A DNA stretch of 64,000 nucleotides from Legionella qingyii (GTDB lineage Bacteria > Pseudomonadota > Gammaproteobacteria > Legionellales > Legionellaceae), in contig NZ_QHJG01000011.1 of assembly GCF_003184185.1 (NCBI RefSeq), positions 58,047 to 122,046 of the forward strand. Direction: 5' to 3'. Position 1 is the stretch's first letter. Each line of letters begins with the position of its first letter. Both the position numbers and the translations under genes were made by a program. Below are positions 12,334 through 24,640 of this stretch, one piece after another. A model generated the notes under the pieces. It was given only the letters and a program-made list of their open reading frames with translations, was not told where the DNA came from and did not search any database.

Positions 12334-12966
12334 TACTCGTGCGATCTATGTGAGTAGCGGCTTCAGCTATTACGCGATGCATGAAATAAAGGGGGTCGTG
12401 TTGCCTACTCATGGGCCGGTAGCGGACGTGTTAGTGAATGACTGTAGCTCGAAAGATATTTTCTTTTTTTAGTACAGCGCCCGGAGTACGCGCAGTTAGT
12501 ACGGCCTCTCCAGACACGGGTCCGTGAAATAGTTCCAGTTCGCGATTGTCGCGTTAACGGGGTATATTTTTTTGTTTACTCACTACGACGTCGTCTTCTT
12601 TAACTAGTAGAGCGAACCACACTTCGCGCTAACTGACTTGACCCAAGTTTTGGTTCGGATAATTTAGGAAAGACCATACCGCCAAGGTAATATAATCCTC
12701 GTAAACGTCCAAAGCAACCACTATTTCATTCAAATCCAAAACAACGTCTTTGCCTCGCGGTTCAGAGACGCGTAAACGTCGCAGTAAATGTTGTTAACGG
12801 ACGTTTTCTATTTTTTAGAGTCCGTTAAGAGCAATTTTACTTTCTTCTACTTCTCGTGGTGCGTTGCTGTCGCAACTTGCGACCTCGATATCTCGAAGGA
12901 ATGTAACAGTTTGTTAACTACGCACAACATAGATTTAATTACTGATTTTCATCAATGATACATATC
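12334..12966. other. coq7: Mirror-read (C): ubiquinone biosynthesis hydroxylase Coq7
   Basis: C-read from 12334, 210 residues. It is a di-iron carboxylate protein with GLMRVNHAGEVCAQALY near residue 50, HLAWCEARL in the middle and MKEDEEHHATTALNAG near the C-terminus, which supply the E, ExxH ligands. It performs the 6-position (demethoxyubiquinol) hydroxylation in ubiquinone synthesis at the membrane; bacteria use it in place of UbiF. It precedes the phosphate transporter by 133 bases. Confidence 0.94.
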
Positions 12967-13099
12967 ATCAGACCACTTTGTCTCGTTTATGCTTTAACTC
13001 CTAACTTGCAGCATCGGATTCTAACGTAGGTCCGAAGTGATAGGACGCAAGCGCTGCAAAGCGAATTCGATATTTCGATACCGCGTTCCTCGATAACGA

Positions 13100-14086
13100 T
13101 ACCTGAGTCGTTAAAATAAATGTGAAAAACAATAAAATCAACGGATATAGAAACTGAAATAGTTACCCAAAGTACTGCGTCGTTTGAGATATCGATGATA
13201 ACAATGGTGATTTCAAAATTGGGGCTTCGTTCGGCATTACACCCGACGAAAAAAATTAAAGTAAAGCAAAAATCATAAATTAGAGTGCCATCGTTTTTGA
13301 TAACCATCGCCGGACTAACTCAGACTAAAACAACTACTGGTAAAATAAAATCGGTGGAACTATCCGCGGTATAAGACCTTAGAACAATGAACCATAATAC
13401 CTGACGGTAGTTCGAGTAGTGTACGCGAATAACCACCTAATCGTCCACGGCGATAACGGTTTCCACCAAAAAGTAGGGAATTTTACAGTCCGAAACGATT
13501 TCAATAACCGCCCTAAAAATAAAGTGGTCGTGAACCTAATGAGTAACGGGACGAATAATGAATAAAAAAAATATTTAAAAATGTGTCATCTTTACTGGGA
13601 TTTAAGTTTAATAAGTTTCCTAAGGTTAATACGAGGAGACGAGAAGATTCGAACTGGGTACCGTCGTTACTACCTGTTTTTTGCTACCCATAGTAAAGGT
13701 ATTATGACAAAAGTAGGCGTACCTAACTTCCAGGAAAAATACAGGGTACAACCCACTAATAAAGTACAGTCCGCCGTTAATCGGAGCCTTGGAACCGGCC
13801 TCCTACCGCCTAACACGCATGCTACCCTTGATTTTAGTGTTTTGAACTGGGGTACTTCCCTAGACGGCGTCTTTGACCTCGGCGGCAAAGAGAAAAATAA
13901 CGTTGAGTTACACCGTAGGGTCAGAGTTGGTGTATATGTCAGTGGCCTCGTTAATGGCCTCAACCGAATTAATTACCTCAACGTCCTTGCGTAACCGCGC
14001 AATAATTTTCTTAAAAGAAAAGGACCGAGTAATGTTACGGACGTCGACGTTATTAAAGTCGACGTAACCATAATTCGGTATAGATC
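13100..14086. other. Mirror-read (C): PiT-family inorganic phosphate transporter
   Basis: C-read from 13100, 328 residues, with AAGGAG upstream. Family signatures are INGFHDAANSIATIV near the N-terminus and YGLPSSSSHALIGG in the middle, with many hydrophobic segments. It imports phosphate with protons or cations across the inner membrane. It is shorter than E. coli PitA (about 500) but similar to compact PiT proteins. Its stop overlaps by four bases the stop of the convergent amino-acid transporter. Confidence 0.92.
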
Positions 14087-15456
14087 AGAAAACGGTTTCG
14101 TGATAACCTTATTGGTATCCGTTTTATTTAGTGGTTAGGTTATCGGTAGGTTTAGTGTTTCGCTTTTTCCCAGTGGTCTCCATTTACTTATTAATTTATT
14201 TTTGTTGACTCGTAGGGATTTTATCCCTGTTTTCCGTAAGGTCCCCAAGACTTGCCGGCTACGTAACAACCTACAAATATTACATTTATTTCATGGGGAC
14301 GTGTTTGTTATTTTTTACGTTTATCTCATGGCTGCAAGTGATCAAGCCGGTTTTGTACCTAACCACGTTTCCGTCGTTCACTACGGTAATTTTGTGGCGT
14401 ATCGTTTTATTGCGCATACCCCCATACTCATATAACTAACCAAACGCTTTTTTAGAAGCCATTATTCGGTAGCGCACTGTATCGATTGTATTGTGCACAA
14501 TTCGGTATCTTATTTTGATTGTAATGCCATCAGTTAGGCCGATAACGTGGTTGCGACTATTTTGACCGGTGCCAAAATATTGGATTTTGGTTATTTCGTA
14601 CCGACTAGCCTCTACGTTGTAACTCACACGACATCACACGCTATGGGCAATTATTGGGACTTTGTTATTATATATTTTGGCATGTTTATTTATTACTCGG
14701 CTAATAAGGATATCCATTCAGGGCAACACCTAACTAGCGGAGAAGTCGGCGACATCTTTGACGCAGTTTCGGTTATATTCGTTTTTTATAATTACTACGG
14801 GGGAATTAATGAGGCAGGGTAGGTTTTCCATTTTTCCCACTGGTTAACCCGCCTATTTGGAGGGAACTTCGTTAGTGTTATTTTTCTTTTTATTGTTATT
14901 CGAACTAGTAGTGGTATTATAATAACTGAGCCCTTGAACTAAACTGGGGGGTTTAATTATTACGCCAATTTTAACAGTATTACTGTGTACGATTATTTAA
15001 TTTTTGAGGTGGGAGGCAACCCGGTACGTTCTCTTGAAACCCCTCTAACTAAAAATTTTAGTACTCTTTTAGTAACCGTATCGGCGAGGTAGGGTGTCTT
15101 TGACGTCTTTGTCTTTACCGTATAAGGTTATCGTTTAGGGTTGGTTGTTAGGTACGTTAATTGAGAGGTTTTGGACGTATTCGTATTGGTATTCGTGACG
15201 GTGTAGGTGGTTATCTACGTCGGTCAAGTCGTATTCTATTTCGTCGCTTCTGCGTTCGATGAGGTCGGTTATGTATTCTTTTTTAGTGACGTCCCGGGCG
15301 TAGATTACGTCGCTGTTGGGGACAGTTTTATTTTTATGGACGTGGATATTACCGCGGTTACGGGTTTTTCCAGTCTAGTTTCCGTCATTCTGTAAATTGT
15401 TCTACCCTAAGAGGGAGTTTACTACGTAACTAGAGAAAAAATGCTTTGTTCAGGTA
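14083..15456. other. Mirror-read (R): APC-family amino acid/cation transporter
   Basis: R-read from 15456, 457 residues. It has a cationic amino-acid transporter-type start (LTAFDLTFLG then GAIIGAGIFILTG) followed by about twelve hydrophobic segments, including SYAELAASIGGCGSAYGYA and ASLIFFAYIGFDA. This is an inner-membrane amino acid or polyamine permease; the substrate cannot be read from sequence. It converges on the PiT gene with overlapping stops and is divergent from pagP. Confidence 0.9.
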
Positions 15457-15585
15457 CCATACGAGTGCTAAATAATGAAGTTTTAAGATAAATAAATATT
15501 CGTTCTTTCGACGGTTTAATTATTATACTTCCAATCTAGTATTTTAATATAAACATCAAACCTAGGGCGTATCCAATTTTCAATT

Positions 15586-16281
15586 TACTTTTTTTGTTGG
15601 AATGCTTACTAGTAATAACCAGATAATTATAACAAAAGAAACTTATGAATGTCATTGTCTAGGAGATGTTAAAGTAGATGGGGGAGAAGGTTACTTTGAT
15701 TTCGTAGGTCACGGTTACGTCGTTGAGTCTTACTCCTTTTCTTTTTCCTAGAGTGACGTAAATTTTGGCTTCTCGGGTTTCCTACATTTATAACCGAAGG
15801 ATATAAATTTGGAGAAACAATAGCGAATGTAGTTTGTACCTGACTTCCGTTGTTTCTTGAAATAAAGAGACCAATACGTACCGTATTGGCGAAATGAATA
15901 GGACGACTTGATGAGGCTCTTTTTTTTATGTTACTTGAGCGAACCCCCCCGCCTAAACCGTTTCCAAAAAAACTACTTTTTCCTTTAACCGTGCCAGAAA
16001 TACGATAACGGAAGGAGCTGAGGGTAGCATTGGAACTTGGCTGCCACCCTATACGGATAAACTTTCAACGTTTTAATTGCGTTTTAAAATTCCGACCTAA
16101 CCCACAAAGACATAACCAATGTAGTGCGGGACTATAGTACGTGTTATAAGGCAAGGGCCCTCGCCAGGGTACCCGTCCGAATAAAATATTTTTTGAAAGG
16201 AATTTTCGTCGGATATAAGGACCGAGGAGTTGGTTACCTTTACAAGAAATAGAACATCCTCGTATGTGTAAACTATTCATC
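15586..16281. other. pagP: Mirror-read (C): lipid A palmitoyltransferase PagP/Rcp
   Basis: C-read from 15586, 231 residues: signal peptide, a low-complexity Ser/Thr/Asn/Lys linker (about 25-75), then the PagP barrel with YAWHNRFTY (active-site His), GGGFGKGFFDEKGNWHGLYA, FLDSHRN and a C-terminal GAYTFDK. The enzyme transfers palmitate to lipid A in the outer membrane; in Legionella the homologue Rcp gives resistance to cationic peptides. The disordered linker makes it longer than E. coli PagP. Confidence 0.92.
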
Positions 16282-16366
16282 CATTTTTATATGAACCCAC
16301 TTCGTTTTGACGTAAAAAATTTTCTTACACGATACAAAATATCTTGAATTAATCTTATTAAAATTT

Positions 16367-16873
16367 TACTTTGGAAAATAACTTGTTCGTGTCAAAATAC
16401 GGCTCATAGTAGTTTTGTAGGTTTGTGCAATATGCGTATACCGCCCACATGGCTAATAATAAAATAGCCATTACTAAGACAATCCAAAACATTTTTAATA
16501 GCAAGGACCACAAAAACGTTGTTTAGACCGGACAAATCGATGTAATTAACGGGATTAAATAATGAAAGCAGACGTAACCGTTAATCGAAACCGTGAATGA
16601 GGTTATTACGAATAGGACAATAACTAACGTTTAACCAAATCGGTTCTACCAGGTTGTTGTGATTCGTAGACCAGCAAACAGAAGAAAAAATAACATCCGA
16701 CCCCTAATGTTAACATACCGGTAATAGAGCTTCCGTTTTTTGGTCGAAAATACCAATTAAATTCGGTTCGCGAATAGCGTGGCAATAAGGACCAACGTCT
16801 CGAGAAAAAATACCGACCTAAGTACGTCAGAAATTTTCTAGTTTATATACCATGTCTTTTTTTATGCGAAATT
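16367..16873. other. Mirror-read (C): DUF962/Mpo1-like membrane protein
   Basis: C-read from 16367, 168 residues, starting MKPFIEQAQFYAEYHQN with the family pattern YxxYHxxxxTRxTHxxGVP and four hydrophobic segments. Yeast Mpo1 of this family is an iron-dependent dioxygenase that shortens 2-hydroxy fatty acids; the bacterial role is unsettled. Histidines at about 16 and 26 are conserved family positions. It follows pagP by 86 bases and converges on a small membrane protein gene. Confidence 0.85.
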
Positions 16874-16910
16874 AAGCAAACGATTTGGACGCACTTAGGA
16901 ATGGGATTAA

Positions 16911-17282
16911 AATGAGGACGGGTAGTCTTATCTAGCAAAACGAAAGGTTCACTTAAAATGCTTTTTTGACTACTTAGTCCCCACTTTCATACTAGTGGTA
17001 TTAACGTTATTTACGGTTTGGTGATTTGTTACGTATCGTAGGACGTTTCTGAAAAGGTCCCTAACAATGGTTTAACCTGCGTCCGGGGTAAGGTCTTTCT
17101 TAGTACCTGCGTAAGTACTTACTTAGTTGGGTCCTGTACACAAGGTTCACTACTATGGGGTTGTAGGGATATTTTTCCCGGTAACGGCAGTAATTTTCGG
17201 GCTTTTAACGTAATGCCCGGTATACAACCATGTGTAATCGGCCCCAATTCTTAGAAAAAAAGGAAAAGCAACTTCAAGAGTA
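16911..17282. other. Mirror-read (R): small two-helix membrane protein
   Basis: R-read from 17282, 123 residues, GGGAG upstream. A basic N-terminus is followed by two hydrophobic segments (about 30-50 and 78-105) and a short hydrophilic tail. I do not recognise a named family; similar small proteins are usually annotated hypothetical. It follows rlmL by 28 bases and may be cotranscribed with it. Confidence 0.7.
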
Positions 17283-17310
17283 AGAATGAGGGATATCTGC
17301 TTGGGGTACG

Positions 17311-19434
17311 AATTCATGACCGTTTAACTCCGTAGTAATAAAATTTCGTTACTACTTAAAAAACTAAAGCAAATTTTAGAACTAGATATCAGACGCGCGA
17401 TTACAGCACATGACTTATAAAAAGAAATTAAACTCATAGGTTAAATTTAACTGCATTTAACCATCTTTTTATATTTTGCGGTAACCCTAACTCGTTTGCG
17501 TATCGTCTTAACTGGTTTCTTTGTACTAGGGCGACTTATAGGTTTCATAGGCAGTACGCGAACCTCAACCTTTTTGACCCGCCTAGATTTTTTTATTGTA
17601 GTTTAGCTAGCGCTCGTTGAGAGTAGGTAAGTGCCGTTAGTATAACGTGTTTGACCACGAAGCTATTTAGTTCTACTAAATTAAACTTTAAAAGAAGTCG
17701 GGTAACGTTTATTCATAACCTGTTTAGTTGTAACCACCAGTCTCGAGGTCGATTTCGGCGTACTTGCGACCGTGACCGGCATATTGTTTTTGTCAACTCT
17801 TTGGCACAAGGACCGAAATTAAATGGTTTTGAATTTGCGTAATTCGCTACTAGGTCTTTATTTGGACACAGGTCTATTAGTATATTTAAGTGAAATTTGA
17901 ATCGACCTGGAAGACATTGCTGGTACCAAAAAGCTGAAACGGGGTCAAAAACCATAACGAGCGACGGAAAAACAACAAACGCAACGAAATGATGATTAAA
18001 TAGCCCAAGGTTTGGGTTATGAAACCCCCATTGGACGTAGTGGAGATTTGAAGCAAAAAGACGAAATACCCATCCTTATGAGCGCCCTCGTCGTATAAGG
18101 ACCTCCTGGCGTATTAGCAATATTTATAGTTACCGTATACGTTTAAGTCCGTTTAGGCGTAGTATATGAGCTATTGTTCTCTATACCAATAAGAACCGGG
18201 TAAAAACATTTACTGCTATTAAGAAAAGGTCAGCTAATTTTTTGTAGACACGCGAAAGTCTATCCCATAACGAGTACTCAGGAAATTCGAGTAATCAGCG
18301 TACTTACAGGTCCGTTATTTCGAATGTGAGGTCACGCGGCAATATCTACCACATAACAAACGATCGCGCGTTAGGGTCCCGAAATGGATTTTGTCCCAAT
18401 CTCCAGTTTTGCCGACGGACGGTTGGAACTATTACGCGTACGTTTTAGAATGGATCGACGACCATCTCGCCTTGATTTACGCAGCGTAGTGATTCCGCAA
18501 GTGGTATTCCCCCTAACGTATACTGATTAGGAGACCAACGCCCTCGCAATTGGAGTAAGTTACGAACCCCAAATTTTACTTGGTTACCTCGCTGTGGGCG
18601 CGCAAGTCGTAAACGTGCACGATATCGTTAATAAAACACTAGACGTAGTCAGGGATTATTACAATCACCATCGCTGAATTGCACAACGTTTCGCAGATGA
18701 GCGTTAAAAAGGGTATTACTTCTAACTACAACACGGGTTATAACATTCCTGACTAGAACTGCGTTATTAGGACCTCGTTATACGCGACGGTAGTAACGAC
18801 GAAGTTATTGGTCTCATGGCCGCGGTGTTTTTCCTAGTACGTTTCGTATTGGGAATCGACGATTAAGACCGGTAAATCGAGCGTATTCATTGCGCCGCCG
18901 CTGTAAAAGAAAATATCCACGGCGCGGACGGAAAACTGCTATGGGGGAAACTACGTTTGATATAGGTCACTCTAGTTTCGAGTGCCATTGGTGTAGTAAA
19001 AAATTTATCCGTACTTATTCTTAAACGCCAAAAAGAAATAGATGACATCCTGCACTTGCTAGATTGGATGCCTTTACTAGATGCTAAGGTAGAAATTGAT
19101 GAACACGCGGTTTGTAACATAACGCTTACACGAGTCTACGCGGTACCTTAAGATAACGCTAACAAAATAGTACTCTTTTTTGACAAACGGTTACTTTAAC
19201 ACATGTGTCAACTACGTCACGGACGAGTAATGGACGTATGGGTGATTTTTCTTAATTAACGTGCGCTAATCGATAAGAACTGGTCTCCGTATTAAACATA
19301 TGGCAGTTATTTAACCGGAGAGGCATTTGAGGAACACCCGATTGCGCGCATTGGTTATTTGGGTTCCTGAAATTAAGAAGAAGATTATTTATGAGTTCAG
19401 GTGCGCCTGTCGAATACTTATTTCTTATAAAGTA
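17311..19434. other. rlmL: Mirror-read (R): 23S rRNA methyltransferase RlmL (RlmKL)
   Basis: R-read from 19434, 707 residues, the expected length for the fused RlmK/RlmL enzyme. It begins MKYSLFISCPRGLEYLLEEE (THUMP region start) and has the internal TSNPVLGKALGLRA typical of the family. It modifies G2445 and G2069 of 23S rRNA. The start codon overlaps the yjgA stop as ATGA, implying translational coupling. The N-terminus, one internal segment and the C-terminus were read; the rest was checked only for length and frame. Confidence 0.9.
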
Positions 19435-19910
19435 AGATACCAGCTGGAGTTTATCGCCTTATCACGAAACCGTCGCGGACATAAAAAAAGAAAGACAACT
19501 AGTAGTTGACGAAAAAATTAATTAACGGAATTTACGACTTGTAGAAGCCCTACTATCCGAAGTTATTTGCGTCAATTACGAAGAAATGGAAGTAACTAGT
19601 TCGCTAGTGCGGTTACAAGTTGGAGTACTTTACTTCGTCAATGTCGTGACAGAAGAAGTTCGTTTGCGAGTATTCGACGGTTTTAAAGAAGCACGAGTCG
19701 GCGCGCGTAATTAAAAGGTTAATTAACTCGGACAGAAGAAAACCGTGGTACTGAAGATTAACTAAAACGTAGCTATTACCGAAACATGTTTAAAAGCCCT
19801 TCACCTTCGTTGAGTTCAAACCTGTTTGAGTTCAGCTAATTAAAATGTGGGTAAAAGACGTTTTTTAGCCGTAGAGCAAAAAAGACGCTAAATGACTGAC
19901 CAAGTAGGTA
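19431..19910. other. yjgA: Mirror-read (R): ribosome-associated protein YjgA/DarP
   Basis: R-read from 19910, 159 residues. It starts MDEPVSKSQKKRDADFLQ and contains LPLPENLYKAI, RRQAQLIGKLMR and a C-terminal AAKALFRYLR, all hallmarks of the DarP family. DarP joins late 50S subunit assembly, which suits its overlap with the 23S methyltransferase gene rlmL. Confidence 0.92.
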
Positions 19911-19953
19911 TCGCATATGACAAATAAAATTTTAATCGATTAGTATGATATGA

Positions 19954-19980
19954 AGTGTGCGAGTGTTTTACTCGCGCACT
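19954..19980. repeat. Inverted repeat downstream of the TauE-type gene
   Basis: Ten-base arms (agtgtgcgag / ctcgcgcact, one mismatch) around a 7-base T-rich loop. It lies 11 bases beyond the permease stop in R-reading, so it may act as a terminator although no strong T-run follows. Confidence 0.55.
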
Positions 19981-19990
19981 TCTATTCGAT

Positions 19991-20908
19991 AATAAGACGA
20001 CAATGTTCCCTTCGTCCGCAACCCCAAACACGTATTAAAAACGACCCAGATCTCGCATTTATGCTTGCGGGATGTCGTTTTTTTAATATTTAGTCTTACT
20101 TATTATCTTCATTTACGTTGGTCCATTATCAATTAACGTATTTTTGCCCCTATCATTATTCCTGCGGATCCGTTGGCCTTTCTGAATCCTAGTACCAAAA
20201 GAAATTTCCCTAAAATAGCACAAAATTCTTATGGTTTCATCAATTACCAACGACGTATCGAGGCCGCCATCAGTATTAACCCTTGCGCTGATGTCCGCTT
20301 TATAAGTAATTTTTATCCTGCGGAACTTGGTATTGTTTATTTGGCTAAGGGTGACTTCAATTTCGTGGCGTGTGATGGTAACGATTTTTCGGATATTGGT
20401 TAAAGGTACTTACATTAAGCCAATTAAGTGGTGGTTGTCCGTTATCTGCCTTAACTACTCTTTGATTGTCATCCTATTAATTTCGTTTTGTTGTTTGGTA
20501 GCTGTTTGCTTAGCGAACGAATGAATTTACTGACTGTTGTTTTGGTGGTTCATTTGGTGGTTGTGTTCATGGGTACTGATTTCACTCGTCTCATCAGTTT
20601 AGTTGTAGTTAGTTTGAGTATTTTTTATTTCTAAGTTAGCAAGGTCCTTATTGAACACGCGGTAATAAATGTCGTCCGTAAAGTAGCAGTGCTTTTCATG
20701 GGCACTTAAAACGGTTTCGATGTAATTGTCGTTTTGATGGTTGTGGATTTCATAGCCGTTATTTTCGTTAATGCGGCGAATACGAATTAAAGTTTATAAC
20801 GTAGTCTCTATTTCCAAGCCGTCCGACAGCTCTCTCGAATTTTTGGTAGTGACGCTGTGTTTCGTCCGAATTATAGTTCTACGAATTTCATTATTTTTCC
20901 TACTGGTA
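19991..20908. other. Mirror-read (R): TauE/SafE-type sulfite-exporter family permease
   Basis: R-read from 20908, 305 residues. Hydrophobic throughout, about eight membrane segments. Family features are GVIAFIADTLGVGSFAVNVA near the N-terminus and a repeated half containing VVCGALTSVGIG. Such permeases export sulfite, sulfoacetate or related anions, but the substrate is unknown. The gene lies between the M4 protease and yjgA, all in the same reading direction. Confidence 0.85.
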
Positions 20909-21145
20909 ATTTTATAAATTTAATTTCAATTTTTGAACTATTAATATATGATTAATACAACTAGCCCTTTGTTGTACATCTCGTTTTTTTTACGAAACAC
21001 TTAATGCGTTCCGGTGTTTACCTCGCGTAAACGAGCTAAAAAAAACACGTCAACTAGCCGGGGATTAGACGTACTTGAGTTCACTTCGTGAAGCGGGTGG
21101 GTCTTGTTCGCTTAAGAGCAGGGCCCGTTCTTTTTTCTATCTTTA

Positions 21146-22795
21146 AATTAACCGGTATGTTGACCGCCATGAGTGTGGATGAACTGGTTTGTGACTAAAT
21201 TGGTAAACACTTAGTTACACGTTTAGAAAACGACGTATGTCGTGTGGTGTGCGTGGAACTTATTTCAAGCAGCATCCTCAGGTCATAAATGACAACCGTT
21301 ACTAGTAGCAGACTATTCGGACAAATTATGGATACAAGAATCGGTTATTTATTTTACGGAATAATTTGTGGGGTGAACGGCATACGTGTTATTTCGAAAC
21401 AGAAAGAACACCTAATCTATATACACTAAAACGTATTCGTTGATTAAGTCCTATTGACTAACGCGTTATCCGGGGGACTGAAACTCGATTTAAAAATAGG
21501 TTTGTTAGACGCCTTGACGGTAGTCTGCTTCCTTTTAGGTATTTCGCGTTTCGAAATGGTTTACTCAGTGCTTGTTATCAGAGCGGTTATGGGGTCCAAT
21601 GCCATAAACCGAGATCTATTTCAAATAATATTTCGACTCCTTTGAACAGGTTCTCTATTCGAGCGCTACGAACAGGGCGGTATAGTCTGTTGCTAAGTAA
21701 TTCTCGGGGACTGACTAGCACCATGAGTTCTGGACTTACAACGAGTCATTTTGGTACGCAATGGAGTACTGGACGTTGTAGGTCTCTATGATCCCCTATT
21801 TTCAGAAGCGGTAGCGGTTTTCTGTACTTAACGGGTAGGGTTTTGCGTAACAGTATTACAACAGGTTTTACCTGTGCGTACTGCTCGACGTAACCACGAG
21901 GTAATCATACAACGTCACGTAATTGCGGTATGGTGAGAAATATGTATAGATGATATCAGACCGGTTTTATTATGCGTAGCAACCAACCGCTTTTACGAGG
22001 TAACTATAAAAGAAGACATAAGAATAATGTTCCTATAACTTTACCTCATGAGTTTTCTAGTAAGGTCAGGGTTCGTCTGCGGTCTAAGTGGTTAAAATGG
22101 AATCGTCATAAGTATTGTGTAACCGACGGTAAAACCCAATGTAGGTTCATTCCGTTAGGTAGAGCAGGTATGGTTATGAGTACTTGAAAAAGTAACGGCG
22201 GACCCGGTTATAGGTATTTTAAAAAATACAATAAGGTGACGAACCACTATAGTGGTGAAACACGTAGATATTATTTTTTACCGGTGCGTCCAAACAATAG
22301 TCGAACTCAACAAAATTTACTTTGGACTATTTGGTCAAAGTTAAGTAATGAAACTGAACGAGATTAAACGTTGAGTGAGTTGAGAAGTATTTATCCACGG
22401 ACTCTTAATTTCGACTTGGTCCTAAAGAATCGGTTTAGTTATCGAACAAAGCTTCAGTCTCAACCAACACATAAGTCAACTTACAGCAATTCATTTACAG
22501 GCAAATGAACACGTAGGAGAAATCATTAGTATTGAACACGTGGTTGTTGGCCCTAAGGAGCTATATAAACAACTATGGCGCACTAACAAAAACTCATGAG
22601 GACTCAAACTGAATGAACAACGTTACATAAAAAAAGACGTCAACCCCGACGACACGCACGTGAATGAAAACTAACAACGAATTAACTTTTAACCAAGTTT
22701 GATGAATTACCTCGGACTATGTTTAGGTTGAGCCAATGACGTTTTCGTAGTATTCACTATTTTTGTTCTCATTTCGGGTCTTAAAAAAAATTGTA
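21146..22795. other. Mirror-read (R): secreted M4 zinc metalloprotease (ProA-like)
   Basis: R-read from 22795, 549 residues, close to Legionella ProA/Msp (about 543). Signal peptide (MLKKILGFTLVFITYDAFA), propeptide domain, then the thermolysin fold with NDAYYFG, MRVHFGQHYDNAFWDG, zinc motif GHEVTHGFTEQHSG (HExxH near residue 343) and GALNESLSDM providing the third ligand. A C-terminal cysteine pair is present. It would be exported and autoprocessed as a general exoprotease. Confidence 0.94.
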
Positions 22796-23053
22796 TTTTT
22801 AGTGAGTTTTTTAAGTGTTACCGTAGTACTACCGTATTTTTATCTGTTGTAGGTTCACCCAACAAGTTTATAATAAATTATAATTTAAAGTCGTTTTATT
22901 GAGAAGGAAAAATTCCATCTTTAGTCGAGATAATGAGAACGTTTTTGCTGTCCGAGACATATTCCACCCATAAATTTAGTAGATGCCGTCAATTTTTCGG
23001 TGGAATTGGAGTGAAATTACTTACCTTAAATATAGTGCGATTCCTATTACGTA

Positions 23054-24454
23054 TACTACAAATGATTTTTTACATGGTATGAAAAAGAACCAGAGACGCG
23101 ATGACAGAGAAGTCGGGTCCGTCCTTAACACCTTGCGATGCACGTTGTTTTTGTTCGTCTTTTTTAAGGAAATCAACGACTTTTTTTCTAAGTTGAGCGG
23201 ATAAAGTTCGTTGAATAGCTAGTATTACTAGGTCGTTATCCTTGGAAAAGAGTCGCAATGATATAACTACTTTGAATACCGGGTTGTCTACTAAGGGGTC
23301 ACAAGAAAATATAAACGCCACTTCGCCGAACATGATTCGCACGTGATTTACCACGGTAATCTTGAATACGTGTTTTCAAAGTACGGTTTGAGTAACGAGA
23401 TCTTGTAGCTATGATACCACTCTCGAATGGAAAGTTAAGTAACAGGTGGCTTTTGAATGCGAAAAATTGATGTCTTCGGTGAAACCTACTAAACCGAATA
23501 AAAGTTGCGGTGTATTGATTACTCTTTTTGACCTGACCGTTTACCCAGCGAAAACCTCCGAGAATAGGACCAAGTAATAGTCGAATAATAGCGAATTTTA
23601 AGGGAATAAATCAACAACCACGGAATCGAAGTAGACGTGGTCATTACCGATTCCTTCTGAAATAACTTATGCTACGGGTACACTGAGTTCAGCGGCCAAG
23701 CGTTACACGGTTGGTTTACGCTCTTCGTCAGCCACTTCATCTTCGGTCGTATTTGCTACGCTGTTTCACCGGGGTTTACTTTCGAAACAAGCTACGTAGA
23801 CGTTAGCTACTAGGACAACTAAAAAATATGAACTAGCGCCTATGGCCCCGACGTCGTCATGTTATACCTTACGCACTACTAAAAACGTTATCGAATAGAC
23901 GTTCAGGTTGAGGTGAAGTTCCAATGCGGCTTAAACGGTTTCTTAATATGTTCCTGTACGTACAGTCACGCCATCTCTACTGGCGCGTCCCGCGGTACTC
24001 ACTTTTGGGGTCACTAATATTTCTACCGAATCCGTACGCAGTCACCATGATAGTTAGTACGTTTCTTATACCAATAACCGTTTTACGGGTAGGATTGGGT
24101 TGCGAAAGATGAGCTAGAAGTAATTAATTAGACCTAATGGTAGTGGTACATACGGTTGCGAACAAACCGAATTGGGTAGGACGGTTGTGGTATCTCGAGT
24201 TATTGTGAAATATGTGAGGAAATTACCTATAGGATTGGAGGTTGTAAATAAAATGATTACCTCTTTTGCTAGGGACCAGATGAGAGAGAAATCGGCTTTT
24301 TTTACCTTTACGTTAATTAGGGTTTAACCGTATAGTTAACTAAGTTCCTCGGCGGGTAACGCTACTGAACGTATCGGGAAGGAGGGTACTAAGGCTGCGT
24401 AATTTTCGCCGTTCTTTTTGTTACCTTAGCAACAATCGACGTACCGAGTACACT
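23054..24454. other. Mirror-read (C): secreted S28-family serine carboxypeptidase-like protease
   Basis: C-read, about 466 residues. Three close ATGs (23048, 23054, 23057); I prefer 23054 because AAGGA then sits about eight bases upstream. Signal peptide TKKCTILFLGLCATVSSAQA. The family start is FSQRYYIDETYG and FYICGEA. The C-terminal end carries FTNGENDPWSTLSL (catalytic Asp region) and GAAHCDDL (catalytic His). S28 enzymes cleave after proline. The active serine was not located by me. Confidence 0.85.
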
Positions 24455-24459
24455 GGGAG

Positions 24460-24501
24460 TAGGGATTGGGAAGAGGGGTTTCACCCTCTTCCCAATCCCT
24501 A
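24460..24501. repeat. Long perfect hairpin between convergent genes
   Basis: An 18-base inverted repeat (tagggattgggaagaggg / ccctcttcccaatcccta) with a 6-base loop lies just past the S28 protease stop. In mirror reading the arms are CCCTAACCCTTCTCCC-like, a composition common in dispersed gammaproteobacterial intergenic palindromes. It may serve as a bidirectional terminator for the S28 and pirin genes. Confidence 0.8.
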
Positions 24502-24640
24502 CCAGTGTGGTTATTTACCCCTTGTTTATTTTCAGCGGACCGAAATGAGGATAAGTGAATAAATAAAGTGTAGGTAATTAGGTCAAAATCTGGTTTAAAT
24601 CACTTGAAGTAACGTATCCTAGCTCGTAGTGCGCTTGCGA

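Noticed and set aside
13581..13994. Literal 137-codon plus-strand frame
   Set aside because: It overlies the mirror-read phosphate transporter and has no start context or family resemblance.
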